Numbered from the stretch's first letter, positions 1 to 6,815 are shown. The stretch: 14,100 bases of DNA from Candidatus Zixiibacteriota bacterium (GCA_012797915.1 JAAZOE010000259.1:1-14100), one strand, 5' to 3'. Notes: a model not told the origin generated them from the letters alone. Made by a program: numbers and translations.

Positions 1-56
1 ACAACGAGTGGGGCTTCTCCTGCCGCATGGTCGACATGATCAAAAAGATGCTGTAA
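1..56 (+). CDS. gap: Glyceraldehyde-3-phosphate dehydrogenase, C-terminal end (partial)
   Basis: Only the last 17 full codons are in the window; the reading frame starts at base 3 and ends with TAA at 54-56. The residues read NEWGFSCRMVDMIKKML. The NEWG(F/Y)S.R.VD segment is the conserved C-terminal helix of GAPDH, which catalyses the NAD(P)-linked oxidation of glyceraldehyde 3-phosphate to 1,3-bisphosphoglycerate. The next gene is pgk, which uses that product, so a gap-pgk-tpiA glycolytic cluster supports the call. The catalytic domain lies upstream of the window and cannot be inspected. Confidence 0.9.
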   Translation, partial: NEWGFSCRMVDMIKKML

Positions 57-70
57 CGAGCCTTCCTGTC

Positions 71-98
71 GGCCGGCGGGGGATATGCCCTGCCGGCC
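71..98 (+). other. Strong hairpin between gap and pgk
   Basis: GGCCGGC at 71-77 pairs with GCCGGCC at 92-98, and an inner GGG/CCC (about 79-81 with 88-90) can extend the stem around a short loop. No T-run follows, so a complete intrinsic terminator is unlikely. An intercistronic processing or stability hairpin between gap and pgk is the more likely reading (inference). Confidence 0.5.
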
Positions 99-132
99 GC
101 CCATATGGATCGCCTCAGACAGGAGTACCGAG

Positions 133-1341
133 ATGAACAAACTGAGCGTACGCGATATATCCTGCGCCGGCAAGCGGGTCCTGGTGCGGGTCGATTTCAA
201 TGTCCCGCTGGACAAGCAGGGACGCATCACCGACGACACCCGCATCGTCGAGTCGCTGCCGACGATCAAGAAAATCCTCGACGACGGCGGACGGGCCATC
301 CTTTGCAGCCATCTGGGCCGCCCCAAAGGCAAGCCGGTGCCGGAGATGAGCCTGCGCCCGGTGGCCGAACATCTGGCCGACCTGCTGAAACAGCCGGTCA
401 AATTCGCCGACGACTGCATCGGCCCGGAAGCCGATCAGAAGGCGAAAGACCTGAAGGACGGCCAGTGCCTGCTTCTGGAAAACCTCCGTTTCCATAAGGA
501 AGAGGAAGCCAACGATCCGGAATTCGCCCGCAAGCTGGCTTCCCTGGCGGAGATGTATGTCAGCGATGCCTTCGGCACCGTTCATCGGGCCCATGCCTCT
601 ACCGAGGGAGTCACCAGGTATTTCGATAAGGCTGTGGCCGGATTCCTAATCGAAAAAGAATTGAAATATCTCGGCCAGGCGCTGGCCTCCCCGCAACGGC
701 CCTTTACGGCCGTGCTGGGCGGCGCCAAAATCTCCGGCAAGATCGACGTCATCAACAACCTGCTGGACAAGGTCGACAATCTGCTGATCGGCGGCGGGAT
801 GGCCTTCACGTTCTTCAAGGCGATGGGCAAGGAAATCGGAACTTCGCTTCTGGAAGAAGATAAAATCGATCTGGCGAAACAGATTCTGGCTGCGGTCGGC
901 CGAAAGAAAGTCAACTTCATGCTGCCGGTGGATTGTATCGTCGCCGATGACATCAAGGAAGACGCCGCGGTTAAAATCGTCGGCATCGATGCCATCCCGG
1001 CCACCATGAAGGGCCTCGATATCGGACCCAAGACGCTCGACCAATTCTCGCGCGTCCTGCAGAACTCGAAAACCATCGTCTGGAACGGCCCGATGGGCGT
1101 CTTCGAAGTTGAGAAATTTTCGCTCGGGACGGTCGGTCTGGCCGGGCAAATGGCCCAAGCAACCGATCACGGCGCGGTGTCGATCATCGGCGGCGGCGAT
1201 TCGGCCGCAGCCGCGGCCAAAGCCGGTGTCGAAAAACGAATCACCCATATTTCGACCGGCGGCGGGGCCTCGCTGGAGTTCCTGGAAGGGAAGACCCTGC
1301 CGGGGATAGCCGCCCTGACCGACGCCAAGGTCAAGGTCTAA
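133..1341 (+). CDS. pgk: Phosphoglycerate kinase
   Basis: Cytoplasmic glycolytic enzyme that transfers phosphate from 1,3-bisphosphoglycerate to ADP. From the ATG at 133 the protein is 402 residues, the usual bacterial length. Visible family signatures are RVDFNVPL near residues 19-26, SHLGRPKG near residue 60, WNGPMGVFE, and the C-terminal nucleotide-binding GGGDSAAA. The start at 133 is preferred because AGGAG (121-125) lies 7 bases upstream and the protein then begins in the family-typical way (MNKLSVRDI). An in-frame ATG at 85 would add 16 unconserved residues and falls inside the upstream hairpin. The gene follows gap by 76 bases and precedes tpiA by 9, so co-transcription is likely. Confidence 0.96.
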   Translation: MNKLSVRDISCAGKRVLVRVDFNVPLDKQGRITDDTRIVESLPTIKKILDDGGRAILCSHLGRPKGKPVPEMSLRPVAEHLADLLKQPVKFADDCIGPEADQKAKDLKDGQCLLLENLRFHKEEEANDPEFARKLASLAEMYVSDAFGTVHRAHASTEGVTRYFDKAVAGFLIEKELKYLGQALASPQRPFTAVLGGAKISGKIDVINNLLDKVDNLLIGGGMAFTFFKAMGKEIGTSLLEEDKIDLAKQILAAVGRKKVNFMLPVDCIVADDIKEDAAVKIVGIDAIPATMKGLDIGPKTLDQFSRVLQNSKTIVWNGPMGVFEVEKFSLGTVGLAGQMAQATDHGAVSIIGGGDSAAAAAKAGVEKRITHISTGGGASLEFLEGKTLPGIAALTDAKVKV

Positions 1342-1350
1342 GGAGCCATC

Positions 1351-2106
1351 GTGAGACGCAAAATTATCGCCGGCAACTGGAAGATGCACAAAACCATCGT
1401 CGAGGCCACCGCCTTGGCCTCGGCAGTCAAGAAGGAGGTCGGGACTCTGGAGCACCCGTCCGTGGTCGTCTGTCCTCCATATACCGCTTTAACCGAGGTC
1501 TCCATGGCGCTGAAAGACAGCGAGATACAAGTCGGCGCCCAGAATATGCATCAGGAAGACTCCGGGGCCTTCACCGGGGAGGTGTCGGCCGAAATGGTAT
1601 TGACAAGCGGATGCAGCTACGTTATATTGGGTCACTCTGAACGAAGGACTCTTTTTTCAGAGACCGATCAGCTGGTCAACGTCAAGACCAGAAAGGCTTT
1701 GGCGGTCGGGCTGACGCCGATTGTCTGCGTCGGGGAAACCCTGGCCCAACGCCAGGCCGGGCGGATGGAACAGGTGATCGAAGAGCAGTTCAATGGCTCT
1801 CTCGAGGGCCTGTCCGCCGATGAGATCAGGCGGGTCGTAATCGCCTACGAGCCGGTCTGGGCAATAGGCACCGGCCAGGTGGCCACGCCGGAACAGGCCG
1901 AGGAAGTCCACCGTTATATCCGGGGGCTTCTGACGAGGCGGTACGACCAGGCCACGGCCGAAGAAATCGCGATCCTGTACGGCGGTTCGGTGAAAGGATC
2001 GAACGCGGCCGGATTGTTTGCGAAGGAGAATATCGACGGGGCCTTGGTCGGCGGCGCCAGTCTGAAGGCTGATGAGTTCGTGGCGATTGTGAGGGCGATG
2101 ATTTAA
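1351..2106 (+). CDS. tpiA: Triosephosphate isomerase
   Basis: Interconverts dihydroxyacetone phosphate and glyceraldehyde 3-phosphate in the cytoplasm. The 251-residue length matches the family. Catalytic residues are visible: Lys11 in NWKMHK, His95 in LGHSERR and Glu167 in AYEPVWAIGTG, followed by the phosphate-gripping YGGSVKGSN near residue 210 and GALVGGASL near 230. The start codon is GTG, preceded by AAGGAG at the end of pgk (about 1341-1346), which sets the start firmly. Only 9 bases separate it from the pgk stop, so the two are translated from one message. Confidence 0.97.
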   Translation: MRRKIIAGNWKMHKTIVEATALASAVKKEVGTLEHPSVVVCPPYTALTEVSMALKDSEIQVGAQNMHQEDSGAFTGEVSAEMVLTSGCSYVILGHSERRTLFSETDQLVNVKTRKALAVGLTPIVCVGETLAQRQAGRMEQVIEEQFNGSLEGLSADEIRRVVIAYEPVWAIGTGQVATPEQAEEVHRYIRGLLTRRYDQATAEEIAILYGGSVKGSNAAGLFAKENIDGALVGGASLKADEFVAIVRAMI

Positions 2107-2120
2107 TCCGGAGGCATGAC

Positions 2121-2537
2121 TTGTTTAACTTGCTGGTGTTTATTCATGTATTGATCTGCGTGGCGTTGATCATTGTCGTTCTGTTGCAGTCCTCGAAAGG
2201 CGAGGGCTTGGCCGGCGCGTTCGGTGGCGGCGGCATCACCGGCGCGGTTTTTGGCGGCCGGGGAGCGGCGTCGTTTCTCTCCAAGGCGACCAGCGTGCTG
2301 GCCATTGTCTATATGGTTTCCTGCCTGGGGTTGTCGTTCCTCTCCACCGGCCAGCGGGCCTCAACCGAATCAACCGAGGTAAAATCGGCCGTAACCGAGG
2401 CCGTCCAGAAGGAGGCCGCGGCCCAGCAACAACAGGCGGCCCAGCAGGCCCCCGCGCCTGCCGGCGATCAAAGCGCCAACCCCGAGGATATCTTCAACCA
2501 GTCCGCGACCGGACAGCCGTCCGATTCCGGTAAATAA
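2121..2537 (+). CDS. secG: Preprotein translocase subunit SecG
   Basis: Small inner-membrane subunit of the SecYEG channel that assists SecA-driven export. The 138-residue protein has two hydrophobic helices, about residues 3-22 and 52-74, joined by a glycine-rich loop starting with the family motif LLQSSKGEGLAGAFGG (about 21-36). The C-terminal third is an unconserved Gln/Ala-rich polar tail. The start is TTG at 2121, preceded by GGAGG at about 2110-2114; an ATG at 2116 is in another frame. It follows tpiA by 14 bases, the tpiA-secG linkage common in bacteria, and is followed at once by a tRNA gene. Confidence 0.93.
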   Translation: MFNLLVFIHVLICVALIIVVLLQSSKGEGLAGAFGGGGITGAVFGGRGAASFLSKATSVLAIVYMVSCLGLSFLSTGQRASTESTEVKSAVTEAVQKEAAAQQQQAAQQAPAPAGDQSANPEDIFNQSATGQPSDSGK

Positions 2538-2550
2538 AGACTGCTATATT

Positions 2551-2632
2551 GCGGAAGTGGTGGAACTGGTAGACACACCATCTTGAGGGGGTGGCGGAGC
2601 AATCCATGCGGGTTCAAGTCCCGCCTTCCGCA
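2551..2632 (+). tRNA. tRNA-Leu (anticodon GAG)
   Basis: The full cloverleaf can be drawn. The acceptor stem GCGGAAG (2551-2557) pairs with CTTCCGC (2625-2631), with discriminator A at 2632. The anticodon stem CCATC/GGTGG (2578-2582/2590-2594) holds loop TTGAGGG with anticodon GAG at 2585-2587. A long class II variable arm (2595-2607, with GGA/TCC pairing) and a T-arm GCGGG-TTCAAGT-CCCGC (2608-2624) follow. The 3' CCA is not encoded. It reads CUC/CUU leucine codons. It begins 13 bases after the secG stop and has no clear promoter of its own, so it is probably processed from the upstream transcript. Confidence 0.97.
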
Positions 2633-2643
2633 TAAAAATCGAT

Positions 2644-2680
2644 AATCCCTCGATCCCCGATGATTCGAGGGATTTTTTTA
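2644..2680 (+). terminator. Rho-independent terminator after tRNA-Leu
   Basis: AATCCCTCGA (2644-2653) pairs perfectly with TCGAGGGATT (2665-2674) across an 11-base loop, and a run of seven T residues covers 2673-2679. It would end the gap-pgk-tpiA-secG-tRNA transcript. Confidence 0.9.
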
Positions 2681-2800
2681 TTGCCGGAAACCATCTCTTT
2701 CTTCCAGCCAATGGCGAACCTGTGCGCGGATTGGACAATTTTCTGTCTGTCGATCATTAAAACTCAATCCCGTCCAGCATCCATCCGATACTAGTAGCAG

Positions 2801-2888
2801 GGCCGGGACGACGGTCAGAACCTGGGTCACTACGAAAATTCTTCGTGTCACCGTGACCAGACCAAGACGTTCCCGGCCTTTTCTATTT
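2801..2888 (+). ncRNA. Candidate structured RNA or long terminator-like stem-loop
   Basis: The outer stem GGCCGGGA-CG (2801-2810) pairs with CG-T-TCCCGGCC (2868-2878) with one bulged base. Inside, GGTC (2813-2816) pairs with GACC (2860-2863), GGTCAC (2825-2830) with GTGACC (2853-2858), and ACGAA (2832-2836) with TTCGT (2842-2846) around a 5-base loop. TTTTCTATTT follows directly, as in a terminator. The nested pairing over 78 bases is far more than a simple terminator needs, so a small RNA with its own terminator is possible. A good promoter was not found: a weak TTGGAC (2731-2736) with CATTAA (2755-2760) and a GATACT (2787-2792) are the only hints. It does not match the conserved apical loop of SRP RNA. 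It might simply be a second terminator. Confidence 0.4.
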
Positions 2889-2933
2889 GCCCCGATTATA
2901 GAGTCCGTCGACCTGTCCGGTCACCCTACCGTT

Positions 2934-2977
2934 TTGACTTGACTTGACCGCGGTTTCGGGCCACCTTCCGCTATATT
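2934..2977 (+). promoter_or_regulatory. Possible promoter of the glycosyltransferase gene, with three tandem TTGAC repeats
   Basis: TTGAC occurs three times head to tail (2934-2938, 2939-2943, 2944-2948), each able to resemble a -35 box, and TATATT at 2972-2977 resembles a -10 box 19 bases before the ATG at 2997. The nearest TTGACC is 22 bases from TATATT, too long for a standard sigma-70 spacer, so the pair is not a clean promoter. The repeat could be a regulator site. Confidence 0.3.
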
Positions 2978-2996
2978 TTCACGGGCCGGAACGAAC

Positions 2997-4529
2997 ATGA
3001 AACGATATATCGAAAGCCATCCCCTGCAATGTGTCCTGATTGTCGCCCTGCTGGTGCGCCTTCTAGCGGCCATATTTTCCCAGGGGTATATTCATTCCGA
3101 TGACCATTTCGATACCATCGATGTCTCCTATGACTGGGTCCGCAACGGTCTCTGGGGGGAGGACGGCCACCTGCGCTGGAAGAACGAGTCCGCCGCCGGC
3201 GTCGGCCGGTTCCCGCTCTATACCTTGTCATTGTACGCTATCATGAAAGGCTGCCAAGGCGTCGGCATAACCGCCTTGGACCGGATGATGTACGTTATCC
3301 GCGTAATTCACGCCCTGCTGTCGCTTCTGCCGGTCTGGGCGATTTTCCTCATCACCCGAAAAGTCACCGGGAAAATCTCCTGGGCGGTCTGGGGCGGCTT
3401 GGCCGCCGGACTTCATTTTGCCCTGCCGTTTCTGGGGGTCCGCAATCTGATTGAAATGGTCGGCGGCGAATTCTGGATCGCCGCCATCTGGTTCCTCTAT
3501 CGGTACTCGGATGATAATCAGGCGCGCTGGCTATTCTGGGCGGCCGTTTTCTCCGGTCTGGCCTGGATGATCCGTTTCCAGATGGCCTTCGCCGTCGCTC
3601 CGGCCCCGTTTATCCTCTGGTATCAGACCCGCCGTCTCCAACCGGCGGTTTGGTTTTCGCTGGGGGTGGCCGGGATGATTCTGTTGTCCGGCCTCGTTGA
3701 CCTCTATTTCTCCGGCGTCTTCGCCGCCTCCACTCTCAACAACCTGCGGATCAACACCGGTTTATCCGCCCGATATGACACTATTCCGTTCCTGTATCCT
3801 CTTGTTTTATTGGTTTTCTTTATCCCGCCATTCTCGTTCATCCCCGCGATTCTCGCCTTTCGGCCGGGATTTTGGAAACGACACCTGCTGTTGTGCACCA
3901 CGACCGCCGTCTTCATCGCCGCTCACATGCTCCACGGCAACCAACAGGAACGGTTCATGATTCCGATCGTGCCGGCCTGCCTGTTGATCGTCATCCTGGC
4001 CCTGTGGGATCGGTATCACACGCGCGGACATATTCTCAGACCCGCCTGGTTGGTGACCGTTCCGGCCGGCCTGGCAATCATCGCGAATCTGTACCTCCTG
4101 CCATGGACGACAACCGCCTACCCGCATAAAGGATTGATCGAACCGCTGATTTGGCTGGAACGGATGGACCCGAAACCGAGAGTCCTGCTGGTGCAGCCGG
4201 ATATCAGGAACTGGATGCCGGTCAATTATGCCGGTTTCGAGGAGCTGAGACGGAAATCGGTCCGTACCTGGCCGCAGATCGATACCCTTCGCCCGGAGGA
4301 ACAGGGGCCGAAGGCATTCGATCTGTTCATCCTTTATCCGGTCAAGGGGGGGGACCGGCAGCGCTATCTCGATTCCCTGAATGTGCGCTATGGCCCAATG
4401 ACCCCGGTTACAAAATTCGAATCATCCTGGTATGACCGGATGATGCATCGGCTGAATCCCCGCCATTATGCCGCCTATGAGGCCTGGGTGTATCGCCGGG
4501 CCGATGAGGATGCTGTCGGGGAAAGATAA
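2997..4529 (+). CDS. Polytopic membrane glycosyltransferase, GT22 (Alg9/mannosyltransferase)-like
   Basis: A 510-residue integral membrane protein with many hydrophobic segments over about residues 10-385 and a soluble C-terminal third. The first extracytoplasmic loop after helix 1 carries HSDDHFDT (33-40), close to the HPDEHFQ acidic motif of GT22/GT-C enzymes, where the acidic residues are catalytic. A later HMLHGNQQERF segment (310-320) resembles the conserved H..ERF motif of the same family. GT-C enzymes use a lipid-linked sugar donor, so a role in building a cell-surface glycan or lipid-linked saccharide is likely; sugar and acceptor are unknown. The gene stands alone between a tRNA region and a convergent gene, with a weak ribosome site (about 2987-2990). 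The family call is good, the substrate is not known. Confidence 0.75.
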   Translation: MKRYIESHPLQCVLIVALLVRLLAAIFSQGYIHSDDHFDTIDVSYDWVRNGLWGEDGHLRWKNESAAGVGRFPLYTLSLYAIMKGCQGVGITALDRMMYVIRVIHALLSLLPVWAIFLITRKVTGKISWAVWGGLAAGLHFALPFLGVRNLIEMVGGEFWIAAIWFLYRYSDDNQARWLFWAAVFSGLAWMIRFQMAFAVAPAPFILWYQTRRLQPAVWFSLGVAGMILLSGLVDLYFSGVFAASTLNNLRINTGLSARYDTIPFLYPLVLLVFFIPPFSFIPAILAFRPGFWKRHLLLCTTTAVFIAAHMLHGNQQERFMIPIVPACLLIVILALWDRYHTRGHILRPAWLVTVPAGLAIIANLYLLPWTTTAYPHKGLIEPLIWLERMDPKPRVLLVQPDIRNWMPVNYAGFEELRRKSVRTWPQIDTLRPEEQGPKAFDLFILYPVKGGDRQRYLDSLNVRYGPMTPVTKFESSWYDRMMHRLNPRHYAAYEAWVYRRADEDAVGER

Positions 4530-4535
4530 GGGCAA

Positions 4536-5390
4536 TCAACGCCCGATATGTCTGGCGATAAAAGCGGAGAGGCCCTCTTCATACAGCCGGGCTGACTGCA
4601 AAAATCCTTCGTTATGGGAACCTTCGAGTTTCAGAAACTCTTTCGGTTCGTTGGCCGCTGCGAACAGCGCCTTGCCGTGTGCGTACGGCACCAGGCCGTC
4701 GTCCGGACTGTGGGCGATCAAAACCGGGGCGGTGACGTGGGCGATGGCTGCCAGATTGTCGTATTGGTAACGGGAAAGCAGACGGACCGGCAGATACGGA
4801 TAATGCCGGGCCGCGACATCGGGCAGGGAAGTAAAGGATGACTCCACGATCAACGCCCCCGGCCGATGATGCGCGGCCAGCCAGACGGCGACCGCTCCTC
4901 CCAGAGAACGCCCGAGCACGACGACCGTTCTCGGGTCGATCCCTCTTTTCACCGTAAGGTATTCCCAGGCCGCTTCCGCGTCGCGATAGGTTCCCTGCTC
5001 CGAGGGCTTCCCCGTACTGCGTCCGTATCCCCGATAGTCGAAAATGAATACGGCCAGGCCCATCCGGTGGAACTGAGCGATTGTTTCCAGCCGATCAGCG
5101 ATGTTGCCGGCGTTGCCGTGGCAGAACAGAACCGTCGCTATGGCCGCATCGGCCGGGCTGAACCAACCGTCGAGCTCGATCCCGTCCTCGGTGTTCAGCG
5201 TGACGCTCTCGAATTCCAACCCGATCTGCTCCGGGGTTCCCTGAACCTGCCGGGTGGGGCAATACAGCAGTTTGTCCTGGTACAAATAGACCGCGGTCAG
5301 GGCGACGGCGGCCAGCACCGCGATGACGGCGATGAACAGCATGAGCATGCGCACTACCCTCGTCGTCCAACCAATCCGGTGTTTCCGCAC
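4536..5390 (-). CDS. Membrane-anchored alpha/beta hydrolase (BEM46/ABHD13-like)
   Basis: A 284-residue serine hydrolase with one N-terminal hydrophobic helix (about 14-36) that probably anchors it in the inner membrane or acts as an uncleaved signal. The alpha/beta-hydrolase fold shows HGNAGN (91-96, oxyanion-hole region), DYRGYGRS (118-125), the nucleophile elbow GRSLGG with Ser162, an acid in HSPDDGLVPY (Asp230 or Asp231), and His259 in EGSHNEGF, so the triad is complete. YCPTRQ after the helix is typical of BEM46-like proteins, whose natural substrates are mostly unknown (esters, amides or lipids). It is transcribed divergently from the deacetylase gene and converges on the glycosyltransferase with only 6 bases between the stops and no visible terminator there. 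Confidence 0.85.
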   Translation of the reverse strand: MRKHRIGWTTRVVRMLMLFIAVIAVLAAVALTAVYLYQDKLLYCPTRQVQGTPEQIGLEFESVTLNTEDGIELDGWFSPADAAIATVLFCHGNAGNIADRLETIAQFHRMGLAVFIFDYRGYGRSTGKPSEQGTYRDAEAAWEYLTVKRGIDPRTVVVLGRSLGGAVAVWLAAHHRPGALIVESSFTSLPDVAARHYPYLPVRLLSRYQYDNLAAIAHVTAPVLIAHSPDDGLVPYAHGKALFAAANEPKEFLKLEGSHNEGFLQSARLYEEGLSAFIARHIGR

Positions 5391-5427
5391 TGATCTTCCT
5401 TGCCGTTACCCCTGCCGAGGACCTGGA

Positions 5428-5467
5428 TTATCATATGATAAGATACGCGCCTCCGGTCGGAATTCAA
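5428..5467 (-). promoter_or_regulatory. Minus-strand promoter and palindromic operator candidate
   Basis: On the minus strand TTGAAT (plus 5462-5467) and TATCTT (plus 5440-5445) are 16 bases apart and fit a sigma-70 promoter for the alpha/beta hydrolase gene. A perfect 14-bp palindrome, TTATCATATGATAA (5428-5441), overlaps the -10 box and the expected start site, where a repressor could bind. The operator role is inferred. Confidence 0.4.
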
Positions 5468-5487
5468 AGCCAAACATCCGGTTTTAA

Positions 5488-5516
5488 TTGACGATCGGTC
5501 GGAGAGGCGGTATGCT
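5488..5516 (+). promoter_or_regulatory. Promoter of the polysaccharide deacetylase gene
   Basis: TTGACG (5488-5493) and TATGCT (5511-5516) are separated by exactly 17 bases, a good sigma-70 match. The predicted start of transcription, about 5522-5525, coincides with the ATGATG start codons of the gene, so the message may be leaderless. Confidence 0.5.
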
Positions 5517-5521
5517 ATCGG

Positions 5522-6439
5522 ATGATGATTCTCCTCCGGCAATGGATGGTGTGGACGGCCGTGACCGTCCTCGCGCCGGCCGCGGTCGGGTGGGGGCAGG
5601 CCCCGACAGCGGCCGATTCGGCCCGCGAAATCTGCATCACCCTCGACGACCTTCCGGTGGTCCGCGTGCACGATCCGCACCTGCGTCTGCAAATCACCGA
5701 GAGGTTGTTGGTCGCTCTGGACACATTCGGCGCACCCGCGACCGGATTCGTTGTCGGCCATAACCTGATGCCGGAGGAAAATCTCCTGCCGTTATGGCTG
5801 TTGCGTGGACACACGTTGGGCAACCATACCTACGATCATCCCGACATCAACGACCTGTCGTTGGTGGAGTATCTCAAGGATATCGAAAAGGGACGTGACG
5901 CCATTGAGCAACTCCTGATCGACGCCGGGCAACCCCGGCGGTATTACCGTCCGCCGCTGCTCCATTATGGCGCGACCGCCGCGGTCAGAGACAGTCTCGC
6001 GGCCTATCTGGCCGCGCAGGGATACCTTCTGGCGCATGTGACCGTCGATAATGACGATTACCTCTATAACGTGAAATATGAAACGCTGATCGCCGGCCCC
6101 GATTCCATCGACCTTCCTCGGCTCGGTCGGGAGTTTATCGAGCATATCAGGACGCAGTTGGAATCAGCCGAAACGCTGGCGCAGAAAATCGCCGGCCGAC
6201 CAGTCCGGCAAATACTTCTACTTCACGCCAACCAGCTCAACGGCCGCTTCCTGCCCGATTTGCTGGCGATGATTCGGGGGAAGGGGTACCGATTCATCAC
6301 CCTCGATTCGGCCCTGGCCGACCCGATCTTCGCCCAACCGGATCCGTATATCGGGCCGAAGGGAATATCCTTCCTGGAACGTCTGGCCACTCCCGCCCTT
6401 CCCGTTCCAAGCAAGACTCCGCATGAATCGGACCCGTAA
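5522..6439 (+). CDS. Secreted polysaccharide deacetylase (NodB family, CE4)
   Basis: A 305-residue protein with an N-terminal signal peptide (hydrophobic about 9-24, likely cleaved after GQA near residue 27), so it acts outside the cytoplasmic membrane. The carbohydrate esterase 4 motifs are in order: TLDDLP with Asp42 (base) and Asp43 (metal), HTYDH with metal ligands His102 and His106, RPP at 143-145, and a late LLLHANQLNG with the family histidine near 235. Such enzymes remove N- or O-acetyl groups from peptidoglycan, chitin-like or exopolysaccharide chains; the substrate here is unknown. DDLP instead of the common DDGP marks a divergent subgroup. Start is ATG 5522 or 5525; GGAGAGGCGG (5501-5509) is somewhat far upstream and lies in the promoter spacer. 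The gene is divergent from the hydrolase. Confidence 0.88.
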   Translation: MMILLRQWMVWTAVTVLAPAAVGWGQAPTAADSAREICITLDDLPVVRVHDPHLRLQITERLLVALDTFGAPATGFVVGHNLMPEENLLPLWLLRGHTLGNHTYDHPDINDLSLVEYLKDIEKGRDAIEQLLIDAGQPRRYYRPPLLHYGATAAVRDSLAAYLAAQGYLLAHVTVDNDDYLYNVKYETLIAGPDSIDLPRLGREFIEHIRTQLESAETLAQKIAGRPVRQILLLHANQLNGRFLPDLLAMIRGKGYRFITLDSALADPIFAQPDPYIGPKGISFLERLATPALPVPSKTPHESDP

Positions 6440-6731
6440 ATTCTCCGAAAGACTTCGGACCGCGGGATCAATGATTTTCTGCGCTAAAGTCCTCCCCCCT
6501 TCGGCCATTGCCACGGCCTTTGCGGGTCTCCCTACCGATGACCTACCCGCTGACCGCACTAGCGGTCTACTTGTCTGGAATATATGCGCTTATGAATCGT
6601 GGGCGATGGTTTCGGCCGTCTGCATCCGGGCCGTGTATAACCATGCAGGGGAAGCGATTATTAGTGATTTTTTTCACAATAGCCCCTTGACTTTGACCGA
6701 CACAACGTAGATATTTGAATCGGTTAAAACC
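6440..6731. other. Intergenic region with several hairpins; no convincing gene
   Basis: Hairpins are visible at 6444-6459 (TCCGAA-AGAC-TTCGGA, just after the deacetylase stop), 6522-6550 (GCGGGT with ACCCGC, 17-base loop), 6552-6567 (GACCGC-ACTA-GCGGTC) and about 6652-6686 (TATTaGTGA with TCACAATA, flanked by GGGG/CCCC). None has a proper T-tract, so the deacetylase terminator is uncertain. Short reading frames here lack recognisable domains and good ribosome sites. The part after about 6570 is visibly richer in A/T than the flanking genes, as expected of a control region. Confidence 0.5.
6687..6715 (+). promoter_or_regulatory. Likely promoter of the nine-gene oxidoreductase operon
   Basis: TTGACT (6687-6692) and GATATT (6710-6715) are 17 bases apart, giving a predicted transcription start near 6722. 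This is the best sigma-70-like site upstream of the operon and lies in A/T-rich DNA. A second TTGACC (6693-6698) overlaps but has no -10 box at the right distance. Confidence 0.45.
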
Positions 6732-6815
6732 ATGCGCCCGCGGCGGACGGCGACCGTCCGCTGGAAAGACGATTTCGAAATGTTTGCGGTTCAACCAACT
6801 GAGGATTTCGTCGCC

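Noticed and set aside
646..1455. A 269-residue minus-strand open frame opposite pgk, and similar long antisense frames
   Set aside because: It lies wholly over pgk and the start of tpiA, has no recognisable domain or ribosome site, and is the usual by-product of GC-rich codon use on the other strand.
2545..2550. TATATT directly before tRNA-Leu as its own promoter
   Set aside because: It ends at the base before the mature tRNA, so transcription would start inside the tRNA, and no -35 box is at the right distance.
2544..2738. Minus-strand frame of 64 residues containing MRKAGLEPA
   Set aside because: This peptide is the well-known false translation of the reverse strand of tRNA genes; the tRNA-Leu explains it.
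2801..2888. SRP (4.5S) RNA
   Set aside because: The stem-loop lacks the conserved GGUCAGGUCCGGAAGGAAGCA-type apical region, so length and shape alone do not support it.
6218..6559. Minus-strand frame with GGRTLAQKIID, which recalls the N-terminus of aconitase-family proteins
   Set aside because: The match is about ten residues, the frame then runs antisense into the deacetylase gene, and no further aconitase motif follows. Judged chance resemblance.
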